Origin: an uncultured Oleiphilus sp.
GTDB lineage: Bacteria > Pseudomonadota > Gammaproteobacteria > Pseudomonadales > Oleiphilaceae
NCBI GenBank assembly: GCA_913020045.1
Contig: CAJWBE010000004.1
Coordinates: forward strand, 1 to 64,000
DNA length: 64,000 nt
Direction: 5' to 3'
Shown here one piece after another: positions 52,441-61,332 of this stretch. The first letter of the stretch is position 1. Every line of letters begins with the position of its first letter. The position numbers were made by a program, and so were the translations under genes. The notes under the pieces are model-generated. The model searched no databases and was not told where the DNA came from. It was given only the letters and a program-made list of their open reading frames with translations.

Positions 52441-52667
52441 AAGTTTTGTTCTTGCGCATTGTTTCAGGTGGGTATCGGCTTGATTGATACCTAAGTCAGT
52501 CAGGCAAGATTGTTGCGCTTAACTACATGGCATGCCACCCGAATACTTGTTTGATTTATTCCGCCACTGGGACAGTTATTTAGTTCAAAGTGCGAGGTCA
52601 GGAGAGAATAGAGAGCTAATAGCCGCGGTTTACAGAAAGCTATTAGCGAGTAGGTCGGCATTTTTTG

Positions 52668-52937
52668 CTACTTTAGGGCATGTCCATCAGGTAGTTGTCG
52701 ATGCAGCCACATCGCTAACTTGTGCTTCATTTTGTGCAGTTTTAAATCAGACTTAGCGAGTGGTTGGATTTGCTTATCATGCACGAGTAGTCGGTAAATA
52801 TACTCTACCTTAGTGTCTTTTGAATCATTCGCTTCAAACTCGGCAACGCCGCGTTTCTCAGCGTATATAATACCGATGCGAATCGCTTCGTTAAGTAGCT
52901 CAGCTTCATTTTTATTTTGCTTATTGGCTTTTGACAT
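52668..52937 (-). CDS. DUF5062-like small protein
   Basis: An 89-residue soluble protein. NEAELLNEAIRIGIIYAEKRG near the start and YRLLVHDKQIQPLAKSDLKLHKMKHKLAMWLHRQLPDGHALK at the end match what I recall of DUF5062, found in Vibrio and relatives. Function unknown. AAGGACTC supports the ATG at 52937 over the reading from 52985. Confidence 0.7.
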   Translation of the reverse strand: MSKANKQNKNEAELLNEAIRIGIIYAEKRGVAEFEANDSKDTKVEYIYRLLVHDKQIQPLAKSDLKLHKMKHKLAMWLHRQLPDGHALK

Positions 52938-53053
52938 CGTTATGAGTCCTTCTATGGCTAGATGTGTTACGAAGCCGGCGCACATGTCCCAAATTTTATT
53001 GGGGTGTCGTATGCGCGGCCCAGACTGCTAACTCTTTTTTCTACAAAAACGTA

Positions 53054-54418
53054 TTAGGCATAGCGCGTTTGCAGGTAGTGAAATACCGCACGAAGGCCGA
53101 AGGCATCGCCACCGACCGGGCGTCCAGGTAGCTTTCTGTCATTCCATGCCATTACATCGAAATGAACCCAAGGTGTGCCGGGTGATACGAACTTCTGCAA
53201 GTATAGTGCGGCCGTAATAGCGCCGCCAAGGCCCGTCGGTGAGCTATTGAGCGTGTCCGCTATCTGACTTTTGAGCATATCTTCATAAGCGCCGTGCAGC
53301 GGCAGGCGCCAAATCGGATCGTTGCAGTTTCTTGCTTCGTTAAAGAGTTGTTCTGCCACTGACTCATCGTTGCAGAAATACCCAGGAAGCTCTGTCCCTA
53401 AAGCAACTCGGCATGCGCCCGTGAGGGTGGCAAAGTCAAGGATCAGGTCGGGAGACTCGCTGTCGGCCTCGGTTAAGGCGTCGCAGAGAACTAAGCGGCC
53501 TTCCGCGTCGGTATTGTCAATCTCGACGGTGATACCTTGTCGCGTTTTGATAACATCGCCAGGACGGAAGGCATTGGAAGACACGGCATTTTCCACGGCC
53601 GGCACTAGCACTCTAAGATTGATCGGTAAGTTTTCCGCCATGATAAGTCGCGCGAGGCCAATTACATGTGCAGCCCCACCCATGTCTTTCTTCATTAGGC
53701 GCATTGAGTTGCCGGGTTTTAGATTTAGTCCACCGCTATCAAAACAGACGCCTTTGCCCACTAAGGTTATTTTGGGCGCCTCGGCGTCTCCCCATTGCAG
53801 GTCTAGTAATCGAGGCGGGCTATCGCTAGCTCTGCCAACAGCATGAATGGTGGGGTAATTTTTCTCTAAGAGCTCATCACCAATATGCTGAGATAGCTTG
53901 GCCCCAAACTCTGTTGCTAGCTCGCTCATCGTCGCTGCTAGATCCTGCGGCATCATGTCTCCCGCAGGAGTGTTTATTAGGTTCCGAGTTAGGAAAATTG
54001 AGCTGACAAAATGATTTGCTTTGTTTATTTCATCTTGTGTTCGCAAGCCTAAGGTTGAGATCGACTCAGGAGTCGTTTTATAGCGCTCAAAACGATAGGT
54101 CGCGAGTGCCCAACTAATCGCAAATTGGACTCTCTGTTCCGAGTCGAGGCTAGGGTCGATGACGTAATGTCCCGCGGGTAGTTGAGACGGTAAATCTTCT
54201 GCGATAAAAAACGTATCTCGCTGGGGTAGGATCGCTATCACTTTTGCTAATTGGCCATCTTGGGATGGCAGTAGTGCAAAGTTTTTAGATTCTACGCCTG
54301 CGGTCTGTAACCAGTTTTTTTCAAATCCGTTGAGCTGTTCGATCCAAGCAGGTAGTTGTTCTCTCGTGATGATCTCGAGAGGTGTCCCATTGCTATTCAG
54401 ATTAAAATGCATGCTCAT
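53054..54418 (-). CDS. M17 leucyl aminopeptidase family protein
   Basis: A 454-residue cytosolic aminopeptidase of family M17, which trims N-terminal residues using two metal ions. VGKGVCFDSGGLNLKPGNSMRLMKKDMGGAA near 215-250 supplies the first ligands and Lys, and the signature NTDAEGRLVLCDAL near 300 the others. The N-terminal domain is shorter than in E. coli PepA, as in PepB-like members. It starts 33 bp after glpE and is probably co-transcribed. Confidence 0.9.
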   Translation of the reverse strand: MSMHFNLNSNGTPLEIITREQLPAWIEQLNGFEKNWLQTAGVESKNFALLPSQDGQLAKVIAILPQRDTFFIAEDLPSQLPAGHYVIDPSLDSEQRVQFAISWALATYRFERYKTTPESISTLGLRTQDEINKANHFVSSIFLTRNLINTPAGDMMPQDLAATMSELATEFGAKLSQHIGDELLEKNYPTIHAVGRASDSPPRLLDLQWGDAEAPKITLVGKGVCFDSGGLNLKPGNSMRLMKKDMGGAAHVIGLARLIMAENLPINLRVLVPAVENAVSSNAFRPGDVIKTRQGITVEIDNTDAEGRLVLCDALTEADSESPDLILDFATLTGACRVALGTELPGYFCNDESVAEQLFNEARNCNDPIWRLPLHGAYEDMLKSQIADTLNSSPTGLGGAITAALYLQKFVSPGTPWVHFDVMAWNDRKLPGRPVGGDAFGLRAVFHYLQTRYA

Positions 54419-54451
54419 TAAATTAAGGTCCTAATATCGTGGAGAAGAGGG

Positions 54452-54757
54452 TTAGCTAAGTGTTTTCCACACTTCGTAACCGCCGTCGAGGCTAAAGGTG
54501 CTAGCAAAGCCTTGTTGGTTAAAATAGTCTGCGGCGCCTTGGCTGCTGTTGCCGTGATAACAATACACTACAAGTGGACGAAGCTTGTCCGCTTGCCTCA
54601 AAAAATCAGAGACAGTGCTGTTGTCGACATGAACGGCGCCTTCAATGTGTGCTTGCTCAAATGAAGCGCGGTCTCGAATATCTATAAGGGTGGGGCGCTC
54701 TTGATTTCCTGAAAGCTGTTCTTGCAAATGTGCGCAGGAAAGGTGTTCAAATGCCAT
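54452..54757 (-). CDS. glpE: Thiosulfate sulfurtransferase GlpE (rhodanese)
   Basis: A single rhodanese domain of 101 residues. The catalytic cysteine is C66 in VVYCYHGNSSQGAA, the loop particular to GlpE; DIRDRASFEQAHIEGAVHV and LDGGYEVWK complete the fold. It moves sulfane sulfur from thiosulfate to cyanide or thiols. It is upstream of the M17 aminopeptidase rather than of glpG/glpR. Confidence 0.92.
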   Translation of the reverse strand: MAFEHLSCAHLQEQLSGNQERPTLIDIRDRASFEQAHIEGAVHVDNSTVSDFLRQADKLRPLVVYCYHGNSSQGAADYFNQQGFASTFSLDGGYEVWKTLS

Positions 54758-54962
54758 AGTGTTCGTTCTCGAAGCGTGTCAGTTTTGACTAACTAGTATA
54801 ACGTTATGGGGTCTCGAAGGTAGCTTTAAAGGTATGGGAATAAAGTTATTCTAGTGGAGCTAAATAGAAAGCTTTTCTGTTCTATCTCCAGTGTGATTTA
54901 CTAGCGTATTGTTCTAATACTGGCCACGCCATCTAACATGTTTTGATCGGGAGATAAAAATA

Positions 54963-55592
54963 ATGAATTTGACCGTTTATGGGTTTCCGAACACGCGAAC
55001 CTTACGAGTGACCTGGATGATGGAGGAGTTGGGGCTAGATTATGATTATGAACTCGTCGATATGACAAAGGGGCAATCCAAGTCGCCGGGCTATCTCGAA
55101 ATGAATCCGGGTGGAAAGGTTCCTTCTTTGAAAGCGGACGGAGCAATCGTTACGGAGTCTTTGGCGATCGTAAACTTATTGGGCGCATTAAAGCCACAGC
55201 TTGGACTAGTCCCCGACGCCAGCCCTTTGAGACGAGCAATCTATGACCAGTGGTGCTGTTTTGCGATTGGCGAGCTTGAGCAGCCACTTTGGACGATCGG
55301 CAAAAACAAATTTGCACTGCCAAAAGAGCAGCGTTGCCCAGAAATTTTTGAGACGGCGGCATGGGAATTTCAGAATGCCCTTGAGGTTTTTAGTATGGGC
55401 TTGGGCGTTCAGGATTATATTCTAGGGGACCAATTTAGCGCTGCGGATATTTTACTCGCGCACACTTTATTTTGGGGTATGGCATTCAAACAGCCGATAG
55501 AGCAGGAAAATCTAAAGGCATACGTTGGAAGAACGGGTGTTCGACCAGCGCTGGCGGCGGCAAGAGCCAAAGAGCAAGCAAGTCGTAATTAG
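54963..55592 (+). CDS. Glutathione S-transferase
   Basis: A 209-residue GST with an N-terminal thioredoxin-like domain (LTVYGFPNTRTLRVTWMMEELGLDYDYELV; NPGGKVPSL with cis-Pro; ESLAIVNLL) and an all-helical C-terminal domain (FSAADILLAHTLFWG). It conjugates or reduces compounds with glutathione; substrate unknown. GGGAGA lies upstream of the ATG. Confidence 0.9.
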   Translation: MNLTVYGFPNTRTLRVTWMMEELGLDYDYELVDMTKGQSKSPGYLEMNPGGKVPSLKADGAIVTESLAIVNLLGALKPQLGLVPDASPLRRAIYDQWCCFAIGELEQPLWTIGKNKFALPKEQRCPEIFETAAWEFQNALEVFSMGLGVQDYILGDQFSAADILLAHTLFWGMAFKQPIEQENLKAYVGRTGVRPALAAARAKEQASRN

Positions 55593-55607
55593 CTGGTGGG
55601 GTTGAAA

Positions 55608-55637
55608 GCGGGCATCAAGTGAATTTGTGATGCCCGC
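55608..55637. terminator. Hairpin between convergent GST and PFK genes
   Basis: GCGGGCATCA and TGATGCCCGC form a perfect 10-bp stem around ten bases. There is no long T run on either side, so strength as a terminator is uncertain. Confidence 0.6.
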
Positions 55638-55649
55638 GTTCGTTATCGA

Positions 55650-56915
55650 TTAAATATCAAACTCATTACGCAGCTTTTTCTCGACTAGCGTATTGTTCAG
55701 TTTTACGTATTTGGGCATGCCGTTGTCATCGTAGGGAGGGTAGTCTTCCCCTTGAATAAGTGGCGACAAATACTCTCGGCATTCCGCGGTGATAGAAAAG
55801 CCATCATCGCTGATGTAGTGAATCGGCATTTTCTTTTCTTGATTGGCAACCTGACTTAGTGGCGCCTCGCCAACACTCCAAACGTACGGGGATGCTTGAT
55901 CTCTTACGATAATCGGCATAACTGCGTTTTTCCCGCTAACGGCGAACTCTACTGCCGCTTTACCCATCGCGTAAGCTTGCGCTACGTCCGTCGCGGAAGC
56001 GATATGTCGAGCCGAGCGCTGGAGGTAATCGGCTACCGCCCAGTGATATTTATAACCAAGCGCTTGTCTGACCATGTTAGCGAGCGTTGGCGCAACACCA
56101 CCTAGTTGCGTGTGGCCAAACGCGTCTTTGGCGCCGGCATCAGCAACAAAACGACCATCTTCGTACTGCGCACCCTCTGATGCAACGATAACGCAGTAGC
56201 CGAACTCTTTAACACAGTGGTCAACGCGCGCTAAAAACTTCTCGCGATCGAATGGCACCTCTGGGAATAGAATAATATGCGGCGCTTCATTATGATCGGC
56301 ACCGGCTAAACCACCTGCAGCGGCAATCCAGCCTGCGTGGCGGCCCATTACTTCAAGAATGAATACTTTGGTAGAGGACTCGCACATCGAAGCAATGTCG
56401 AGCGCGGCTTCTCTAGTAGAGATGGCTACATACTTTGCGACCGATCCAAACCCTGGACAGCAATCGGTAAATGGTAGGTCGTTGTCAACCGTTTTTGGCA
56501 CGCCGATACAAGTAATCGGGTAGCCCATCTTCTCGCTAAGTTGGGAAACTTTATAGGCAGTATCTTGCGAGTCACCGCCGCCATTATAAAAAAAGTAGCC
56601 AATGTCGTGCGCTCGGAAAACCTCGATGAGTCGCTCATATTCGCGTTTGTTCTCTTCTAGGTTCTTTAACTTGTATCGGCACGAGCCGAAAGCGCCACTT
56701 GGCGTGTGCTTGAGGGCGGTAATGCTTTCAGCGTCTTCAAGACTTGTGTCGATTAGCTCTTCACGCAAGGCACCAATAATACCGTTACGACCGGCAAACA
56801 CTTTACCAATCTTATCGCTGTGTTGTTTGGCTGTCTCGATAACACCACACGCTGACGCGTTGATGACTGACGTGACGCCGCCCGACTGGGCGTAGAAGGC
56901 ATTTTTAACCGACAT
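55650..56915 (-). CDS. pfp: Pyrophosphate-dependent 6-phosphofructokinase
   Basis: A 421-residue phosphofructokinase of the PPi-using clade. FYNGGGDSQDTA near 110 carries Asp in place of the second glycine of the ATP type (GGDGS), and GVPKTVDNDLPFTDCCPGFG near 140 has Lys (PKTxDND) as in PPi enzymes. MGRHAGWIAAAGGLA and the C-terminal QRSARHIASATDVAQA complete the sugar-phosphate site. It would run glycolysis reversibly with pyrophosphate. Confidence 0.9.
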   Translation of the reverse strand: MSVKNAFYAQSGGVTSVINASACGVIETAKQHSDKIGKVFAGRNGIIGALREELIDTSLEDAESITALKHTPSGAFGSCRYKLKNLEENKREYERLIEVFRAHDIGYFFYNGGGDSQDTAYKVSQLSEKMGYPITCIGVPKTVDNDLPFTDCCPGFGSVAKYVAISTREAALDIASMCESSTKVFILEVMGRHAGWIAAAGGLAGADHNEAPHIILFPEVPFDREKFLARVDHCVKEFGYCVIVASEGAQYEDGRFVADAGAKDAFGHTQLGGVAPTLANMVRQALGYKYHWAVADYLQRSARHIASATDVAQAYAMGKAAVEFAVSGKNAVMPIIVRDQASPYVWSVGEAPLSQVANQEKKMPIHYISDDGFSITAECREYLSPLIQGEDYPPYDDNGMPKYVKLNNTLVEKKLRNEFDI

Positions 56916-56980
56916 ATTGCTGCTACCTTAATATTTGGGTTCAATAAAATTGGCGCATTATACCGATTTCTAAATAAGTT

Positions 56981-57370
56981 TCATGGCAAGGCTAGGGCCA
57001 TTAACCAAATACTTGATATAAAACCGACACTCCAGATGCTGCTGCGCAACTTGTCCAGGTTAAGTAGGTAGCAAACCAGATAAAGCGTTCGAGCAATAAT
57101 GAATGCGCCACATAGGTATTGAATGGTTTCAATGTCAGCTTGCGCCCAAAGTGCTAGGCAAACGCCAACTGCAAATAATGGGAAAGCTTCAATGCAATTT
57201 TGATGCGCGCCAAGTGCTCTTTTATCGGCACCTGTTAGGCTTTCCTGCTGAGCGCGTGGCGTGCTGTTGTCGTATCCGCCGGCTTGCTTTCCCATCGCTA
57301 TGGCGAGTGGAACTTTGCTGATCATAATGAAAAGCGCAGATAATATGACGCTGCCGATGATTAGAGTCAT
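56981..57370 (-). CDS. MAPEG family membrane protein
   Basis: A 129-residue protein with four hydrophobic helices and the MAPEG pattern: YDNSTPRAQQESLTGADKRALGAHQNCIEAFPLFAVGVCLA, then ARTLYLVCYLLNLDKLRSSIWSVGF. Bacterial members are linked to glutathione or eicosanoid-like metabolism, though most are uncharacterised. AAGGAAA precedes the ATG, and a hexamer array begins 15 bp upstream of the start codon, in the expected leader or promoter. Confidence 0.85.
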   Translation of the reverse strand: MTLIIGSVILSALFIMISKVPLAIAMGKQAGGYDNSTPRAQQESLTGADKRALGAHQNCIEAFPLFAVGVCLALWAQADIETIQYLCGAFIIARTLYLVCYLLNLDKLRSSIWSVGFISSIWLMALALP

Positions 57371-57384
57371 TGTATTTCCTTTTT

Positions 57385-57462
57385 TGTATTGGTATTTGTA
57401 TCGGTACTGGTACTGGTACTGGTACTGGTACTGGTACTGGTACTGGTACTGGTACTGGTATT
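57385..57462. repeat. Hexanucleotide array (GGTACT)9 with degenerate edges
   Basis: Nine perfect GGTACT copies at 57403-57456. Three imperfect units precede them (TGTATT, GGTATT, TGTATC) and one follows (GGTATT), so 13 six-base units lie in register. The array is directly upstream of the MAPEG start on the minus strand. A plus-strand ORF across it encodes Tyr-Trp repeats and is not a gene. Confidence 0.97.
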
Positions 57463-57525
57463 GGGAAGAGTTGGCCTCCTGTGATTAAAACCGCAAGAGG
57501 CCGCAGGGATTAAAGCCTACTCGTA

Positions 57526-58710
57526 TTATGCGACTTCAAATAAGCCAGCCGCGCCCATGCCACCGCCAACACACATTGAAACAACCACATACTTCACACC
57601 ACGACGCTTGCCTTCGATTAGAGCGTGGCCAACTGTCCGTGCACCTGTCATTCCGTAGGGGTGACCTATAGATATGGAGCCACCATTAACGTTGTATTTG
57701 TCAGGATCAATTCCAAGGTGGTCGCGGCAATATAGACACTGAACAGCAAACGCTTCGTTGAGCTCCCATAAACCAATATCGTCGATCTTTAGGCCATGCA
57801 GCTTAAGAAGTTTAGGGATCGCGAATATTGGAGCAATACCCATTTCTTCAGGTGCATTGCCCGCAACAGACATACCACGATAAATACCTAGTGGTTCGAG
57901 TCCTTTCTTTTGTGCGAGAGATGATTCCATCACGATGCAAGCGGACGCACCATCTGAAAGCTGGCTAGCGTTGCCTGCGGTGATAACACCGCCATCAACA
58001 ACTGGCTTTAACGATTGCAGGCTTTCCAGCGTGGTTGATGGGCGGTTACCCTCGTCCTTCGTGATCGTGATGTCTTCGTAGCTAACTTCTTTTGTTTCCT
58101 TATTAAAGTTAGCTTTGGTTGTGCTCATGGCAACGATTTCGTCGTCAAACTTTCCTGCTGCTTGGGCGGCTGCTGTGCGCTGCTGAGACATGAGTGAGTA
58201 CTCGTCTTGTGCTTCACGCGAAATTTTGTACGTCTTAGCAACGTGCTCGGCAGTGAGCAGCATTGGCATATACGCATTAGGTGCGTTGGCGACAACGTTT
58301 TGATCAACTGATTTGCCGACCCATTCGAAATAGTTCTTTTGTATTTCTGAAATATTGTCCTGCCCACCTGCGACGACTGTATCCATGCCGTCCACGATGA
58401 TTTGCTTGGCGGCAGTAGAGATTGCCATAAGGCCGGAGGAGCACTGGCGGTCAATGGTTTGTCCCGATACGGTTACCGGTAAGCCGGCGGCGAGAACACT
58501 ATTACGAGCAATGTTCATCCCAGCACTTCCGCCGGCCAACACTGTTCCAATGATAGCGTCATCAATCTCTGCGCCGTCAATGCCTGCGCGACTAACAGCA
58601 TGCTTTATTGCATGGCCCATTAAAGTAGGAGATTTCGTGTTATTGAAGGCGCCCTTAAAAGCGCGGCCGATGGGAGTTCTAGCAGTGGATACGATGACAG
58701 CTTCTTTCAT
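57526..58710 (-). CDS. Acetyl-CoA acetyltransferase (thiolase)
   Basis: A 394-residue thiolase. The nucleophile is C90 (IDRQCSSGLMAI), with H350 (SIGHPYGMTG) and C380 (VSMCVGGGMGAA). It either condenses two acetyl-CoA or cleaves a 3-ketoacyl-CoA. HPYGMTG in place of the common HPLGxTG occurs in a degradative subgroup. AAGGAAAAC supports the ATG at 58710 over the reading from 58773. It would suit the last steps of terpene or fatty-acid breakdown but is not in the atu operon. Confidence 0.92.
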   Translation of the reverse strand: MKEAVIVSTARTPIGRAFKGAFNNTKSPTLMGHAIKHAVSRAGIDGAEIDDAIIGTVLAGGSAGMNIARNSVLAAGLPVTVSGQTIDRQCSSGLMAISTAAKQIIVDGMDTVVAGGQDNISEIQKNYFEWVGKSVDQNVVANAPNAYMPMLLTAEHVAKTYKISREAQDEYSLMSQQRTAAAQAAGKFDDEIVAMSTTKANFNKETKEVSYEDITITKDEGNRPSTTLESLQSLKPVVDGGVITAGNASQLSDGASACIVMESSLAQKKGLEPLGIYRGMSVAGNAPEEMGIAPIFAIPKLLKLHGLKIDDIGLWELNEAFAVQCLYCRDHLGIDPDKYNVNGGSISIGHPYGMTGARTVGHALIEGKRRGVKYVVVSMCVGGGMGAAGLFEVA

Positions 58711-58818
58711 TGAGTTTTCCTTATCGGTGAATGTATGTGAAAGGCAGGGGCGACAGTAAAGCATGTTTGTCATAACCGCTTCAATAGTGCGCCGAAGGAG
58801 CCTCAGATTGCTTGAATG

Positions 58819-59487
58819 TTACGCTGACGTGATCGACTTTTTTCGTTCCGGGTGCAATAAGTGCGGCACCGAATTAAAGCCTGCAACGTAGCGCGCTTTT
58901 TTGTTAAAGAATACTTCGCTGACGCCAGTATTTCGGGTTTGTAAGTTGAGGTCGATGATTTTTTCTGGTGAAAGGTCCATCACCAAACCTAGCGCGACAG
59001 AAATGGTTCCGCCTGAGCTGACGACGATAATTCTATTTGCGGAGTGTGCCATCGTTTCTTCTAATGCGCGTGCCACGCGCTCTCTAAATTGCAGCCAGGA
59101 CTCGGGCAGTGCGTCAGATAGTTCATCACGGGACCATGCGCCTAGTGCATCTTTCAATAGTCGGAAAAACTCTTTTGGTTCATTTTTGCTAGGTTTTTCG
59201 TTTGGGTGTAGTGATAAGTAACTGGCGACTACCTGCTGAAAATCAAACTCATTCCAGTCTGGCATCGTCTTTTGATCTACGTTTGTTGACCAAGTGCTCA
59301 GCATATTGGCCTTGGTCTGCTGGTGGCGCTTTAAACTGCCTGAAACAATAAGGTCGGCGTCTAGCGATATTGAATCAAAGTGTTCGCCCAACCACGTCGC
59401 TTGTTGACCGCCTTGCACTGAGAGTTGGTCGTAGTCTGCTTTGCCAAAAGATGCTTGTCCATGTCGTACCAGAAGAAGTTGACTCAT
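58819..59487 (-). CDS. Histidine phosphatase family protein
   Basis: A 222-residue phosphatase of the phosphoglycerate mutase-like group. LLVRHGQASFGKADYDQLSVQG carries the phospho-accepting His of RHG, and VVSSGGTISVALG replaces the usual second-His block, so that His is not apparent there. The substrate is unknown. I start at the ATG at 59487, where the domain begins. It is about 110 bp upstream of the thiolase on the same strand. Confidence 0.82.
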   Translation of the reverse strand: MSQLLLVRHGQASFGKADYDQLSVQGGQQATWLGEHFDSISLDADLIVSGSLKRHQQTKANMLSTWSTNVDQKTMPDWNEFDFQQVVASYLSLHPNEKPSKNEPKEFFRLLKDALGAWSRDELSDALPESWLQFRERVARALEETMAHSANRIIVVSSGGTISVALGLVMDLSPEKIIDLNLQTRNTGVSEVFFNKKARYVAGFNSVPHLLHPERKKSITSA

Positions 59488-59926
59488 AGTTGCCGTTTTT
59501 TGAGTTGATGGTTTAGTAAGGAACTGTTCATATTTAAGCTGTAGCATAACGATTTATAGCTATTGATAAAGTTTATTTTGTCTATTCAGTAAAATAGATT
59601 CTATGAATTATTTTTAGGCGAGATTCTAGCTGAAGTTTCAAAACCCGCTACTAATTTCACATTCGTTATAAAAACATCGCGCAGGTAAAGTGTTGCACTG
59701 TGTAAGTGTAGTTAAAGTGAATTGTTATTAGTTAAGTCCAGCCTTAAGTATGCTATAGAAATATTCTAGAAGGTGATATAAATCTATATGTAACAGTATG
59801 TTATATGAGAATTTATAGTTTACTAGAACTAGTTTCTAAGAATAAAACCGTATAAAAAGCAGGAGATAAAAATCAATTACTGGCGAATACTTACTCTGAA
59901 AATACAGGGATTAGGAGGTGTTTACC
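59488..59926. other. AT-rich divergent intergenic region, 439 bp
   Basis: No ORF of note. It lies between two divergent genes and is rich in short A and T runs. I see no clear inverted repeat; the promoters for both genes must be here. Confidence 0.5.
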
Positions 59927-61231
59927 GTGTTCTCAAGAATTTTTATCGCTACTACATTACTTATGTTATCTGCCTGCGCTTCATTATCGAATGACAATGA
60001 AGCAATCGACTTTAATATGATGCCGCCGACATCCGCAGGGGCTGTCGAACCGATTAATTTGAACACTTGGTCTGGCATTGGAGGTAGGGCTGTTCGTTCT
60101 CTTACGCGCCATAAAAACTATCCTGAAAGTCCGACTCAAACAGCGCCGGTGGATACGTTTGATTTTTCAACGACTGGTGGCGATAAATATGGACGCCGTA
60201 TTGTTGGATTGCTGTCAGTTCAGGCATCGGGTGAGTATCAGTTTAGAGTGAGTGCTGATGATAGTGCAGAGGTTTGGTTATCGTCAGATACCAAACCAGT
60301 CAATAAACGCTTGATCGCCTTTACCAACAAACCGACGGGATACCTTGTTTGGGATAAGTACAAGACTCAAAAGTCAGCGTTGATTAATCTAGTCGCAGGA
60401 GAGCAATATTTCATTGAGGTGCTGCACAAAGAGTTTACCGGCGAAGACTATTTGAAAGTTGAAATGAAATTCGAAGGAAGTGAGTTCGCTGTTGTTGGTA
60501 ACGAAAATGTCGTTGCATATGCGGAGCCTTTGAATGAAGGCACGCCCGTTGCTGTGGTAGACGAGGGTGCAGTATACGGAGACGGCTATCATACCGGTTA
60601 TACGTCGGGAATGAATCTGGCAACGTACGATGCAAGTTACCCAATTCCGGATCAAGATGGCGACGGTGTGCCGGATTTTTATGAAAGAATTGTCGGCACC
60701 GATCCAAATGATCCGAGCGATGCTCTCGCGGATAGTGATGGCGATGAGCTGAGCAACTATGATGAATACTTACTGCTGTCGAGCCCGGTTAATGCAGACA
60801 CTGATGGCGACTCAATTCCCGATGGCTTTGAATTAATTTATGGTTTGGCGCTACTCGACCCAAGTGATGCATTGCTTGATTTTGACGGCGATGGTGTTTC
60901 GAATATTGAAGAGTATCAGGCGGGAAGTTTGCCTAATGACTCGAATGACTTTCCTGCCGGTCCTGTCGAGCGTGTCGTGACGCTGAGCTGGGAGGTACCA
61001 ACACAAAGAGAGGATGGCAGTGCTCTGGGAATAGAAGAGATTCAAAGCTATAAAATTTATTCTGGATCAAGTCCGAACGCGCTGAATGCGGTCGTCGATG
61101 TTGACGATCCGTCGCAAAAGGCTTTCTCTCAAACCCTGCTTGAAGGAACGTATTACTACGCCATAAGTACTGTCACAGAGGATGGTCTAGAAGGGCCGAA
61201 GTCTTCGACTATTACATTAGTGGTCAACTAA
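59927..61231 (+). CDS. PA14 / calcium-repeat / FN3-like lipoprotein
   Basis: A 434-residue lipoprotein: signal peptide with lipobox LSAC, lipid Cys at residue 16; a PA14-type domain over about 45-190 (RIVGLLSVQASGEYQFRVSADDSAEVWLS; VEMKF); then Asp-rich calcium repeats of the thrombospondin type-3 kind (DQDGDGVPDFYE, DSDGDELSNYDEY, DTDGDSIPDGFE, DFDGDGVSNIEEY); and a C-terminal FN3-like domain. It probably binds glycans or matrix at the cell surface. AGGAGG eight bases before the GTG at 59927 fixes the start; the GTG at 59918 overlaps that site. Confidence 0.83.
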   Translation: MFSRIFIATTLLMLSACASLSNDNEAIDFNMMPPTSAGAVEPINLNTWSGIGGRAVRSLTRHKNYPESPTQTAPVDTFDFSTTGGDKYGRRIVGLLSVQASGEYQFRVSADDSAEVWLSSDTKPVNKRLIAFTNKPTGYLVWDKYKTQKSALINLVAGEQYFIEVLHKEFTGEDYLKVEMKFEGSEFAVVGNENVVAYAEPLNEGTPVAVVDEGAVYGDGYHTGYTSGMNLATYDASYPIPDQDGDGVPDFYERIVGTDPNDPSDALADSDGDELSNYDEYLLLSSPVNADTDGDSIPDGFELIYGLALLDPSDALLDFDGDGVSNIEEYQAGSLPNDSNDFPAGPVERVVTLSWEVPTQREDGSALGIEEIQSYKIYSGSSPNALNAVVDVDDPSQKAFSQTLLEGTYYYAISTVTEDGLEGPKSSTITLVVN

Positions 61232-61243
61232 CCTACCTCATAT

Positions 61244-61279
61244 AAAAAAGCCTGCATCACAGTGTGACGCAGGCTTTTT
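61244..61279 (+). terminator. Terminator between lipoprotein and enoyl-CoA hydratase genes
   Basis: GCCTGCATCAC pairs with GTGACGCAGGC (one mismatch), flanked by A and T runs, so it can act on both strands. Confidence 0.85.
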
Positions 61280-61332
61280 ATTGTCTTCGGATTTACGTTT
61301 CAACGACTAGCTAGTAAGTCCGACGGCCCACG

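Noticed and set aside
52532-52756. 74-residue plus-strand ORF
   Set aside because: No family resemblance and it overlaps the better-supported DUF5062-like gene on the other strand.
57385-57462. CRISPR array
   Set aside because: Six-base units with no spacers; a microsatellite.
57261-57488. Plus-strand ORF with Tyr-Trp repeats
   Set aside because: Produced by reading the GGTACT array; it is antisense to the MAPEG gene and lacks a start context.
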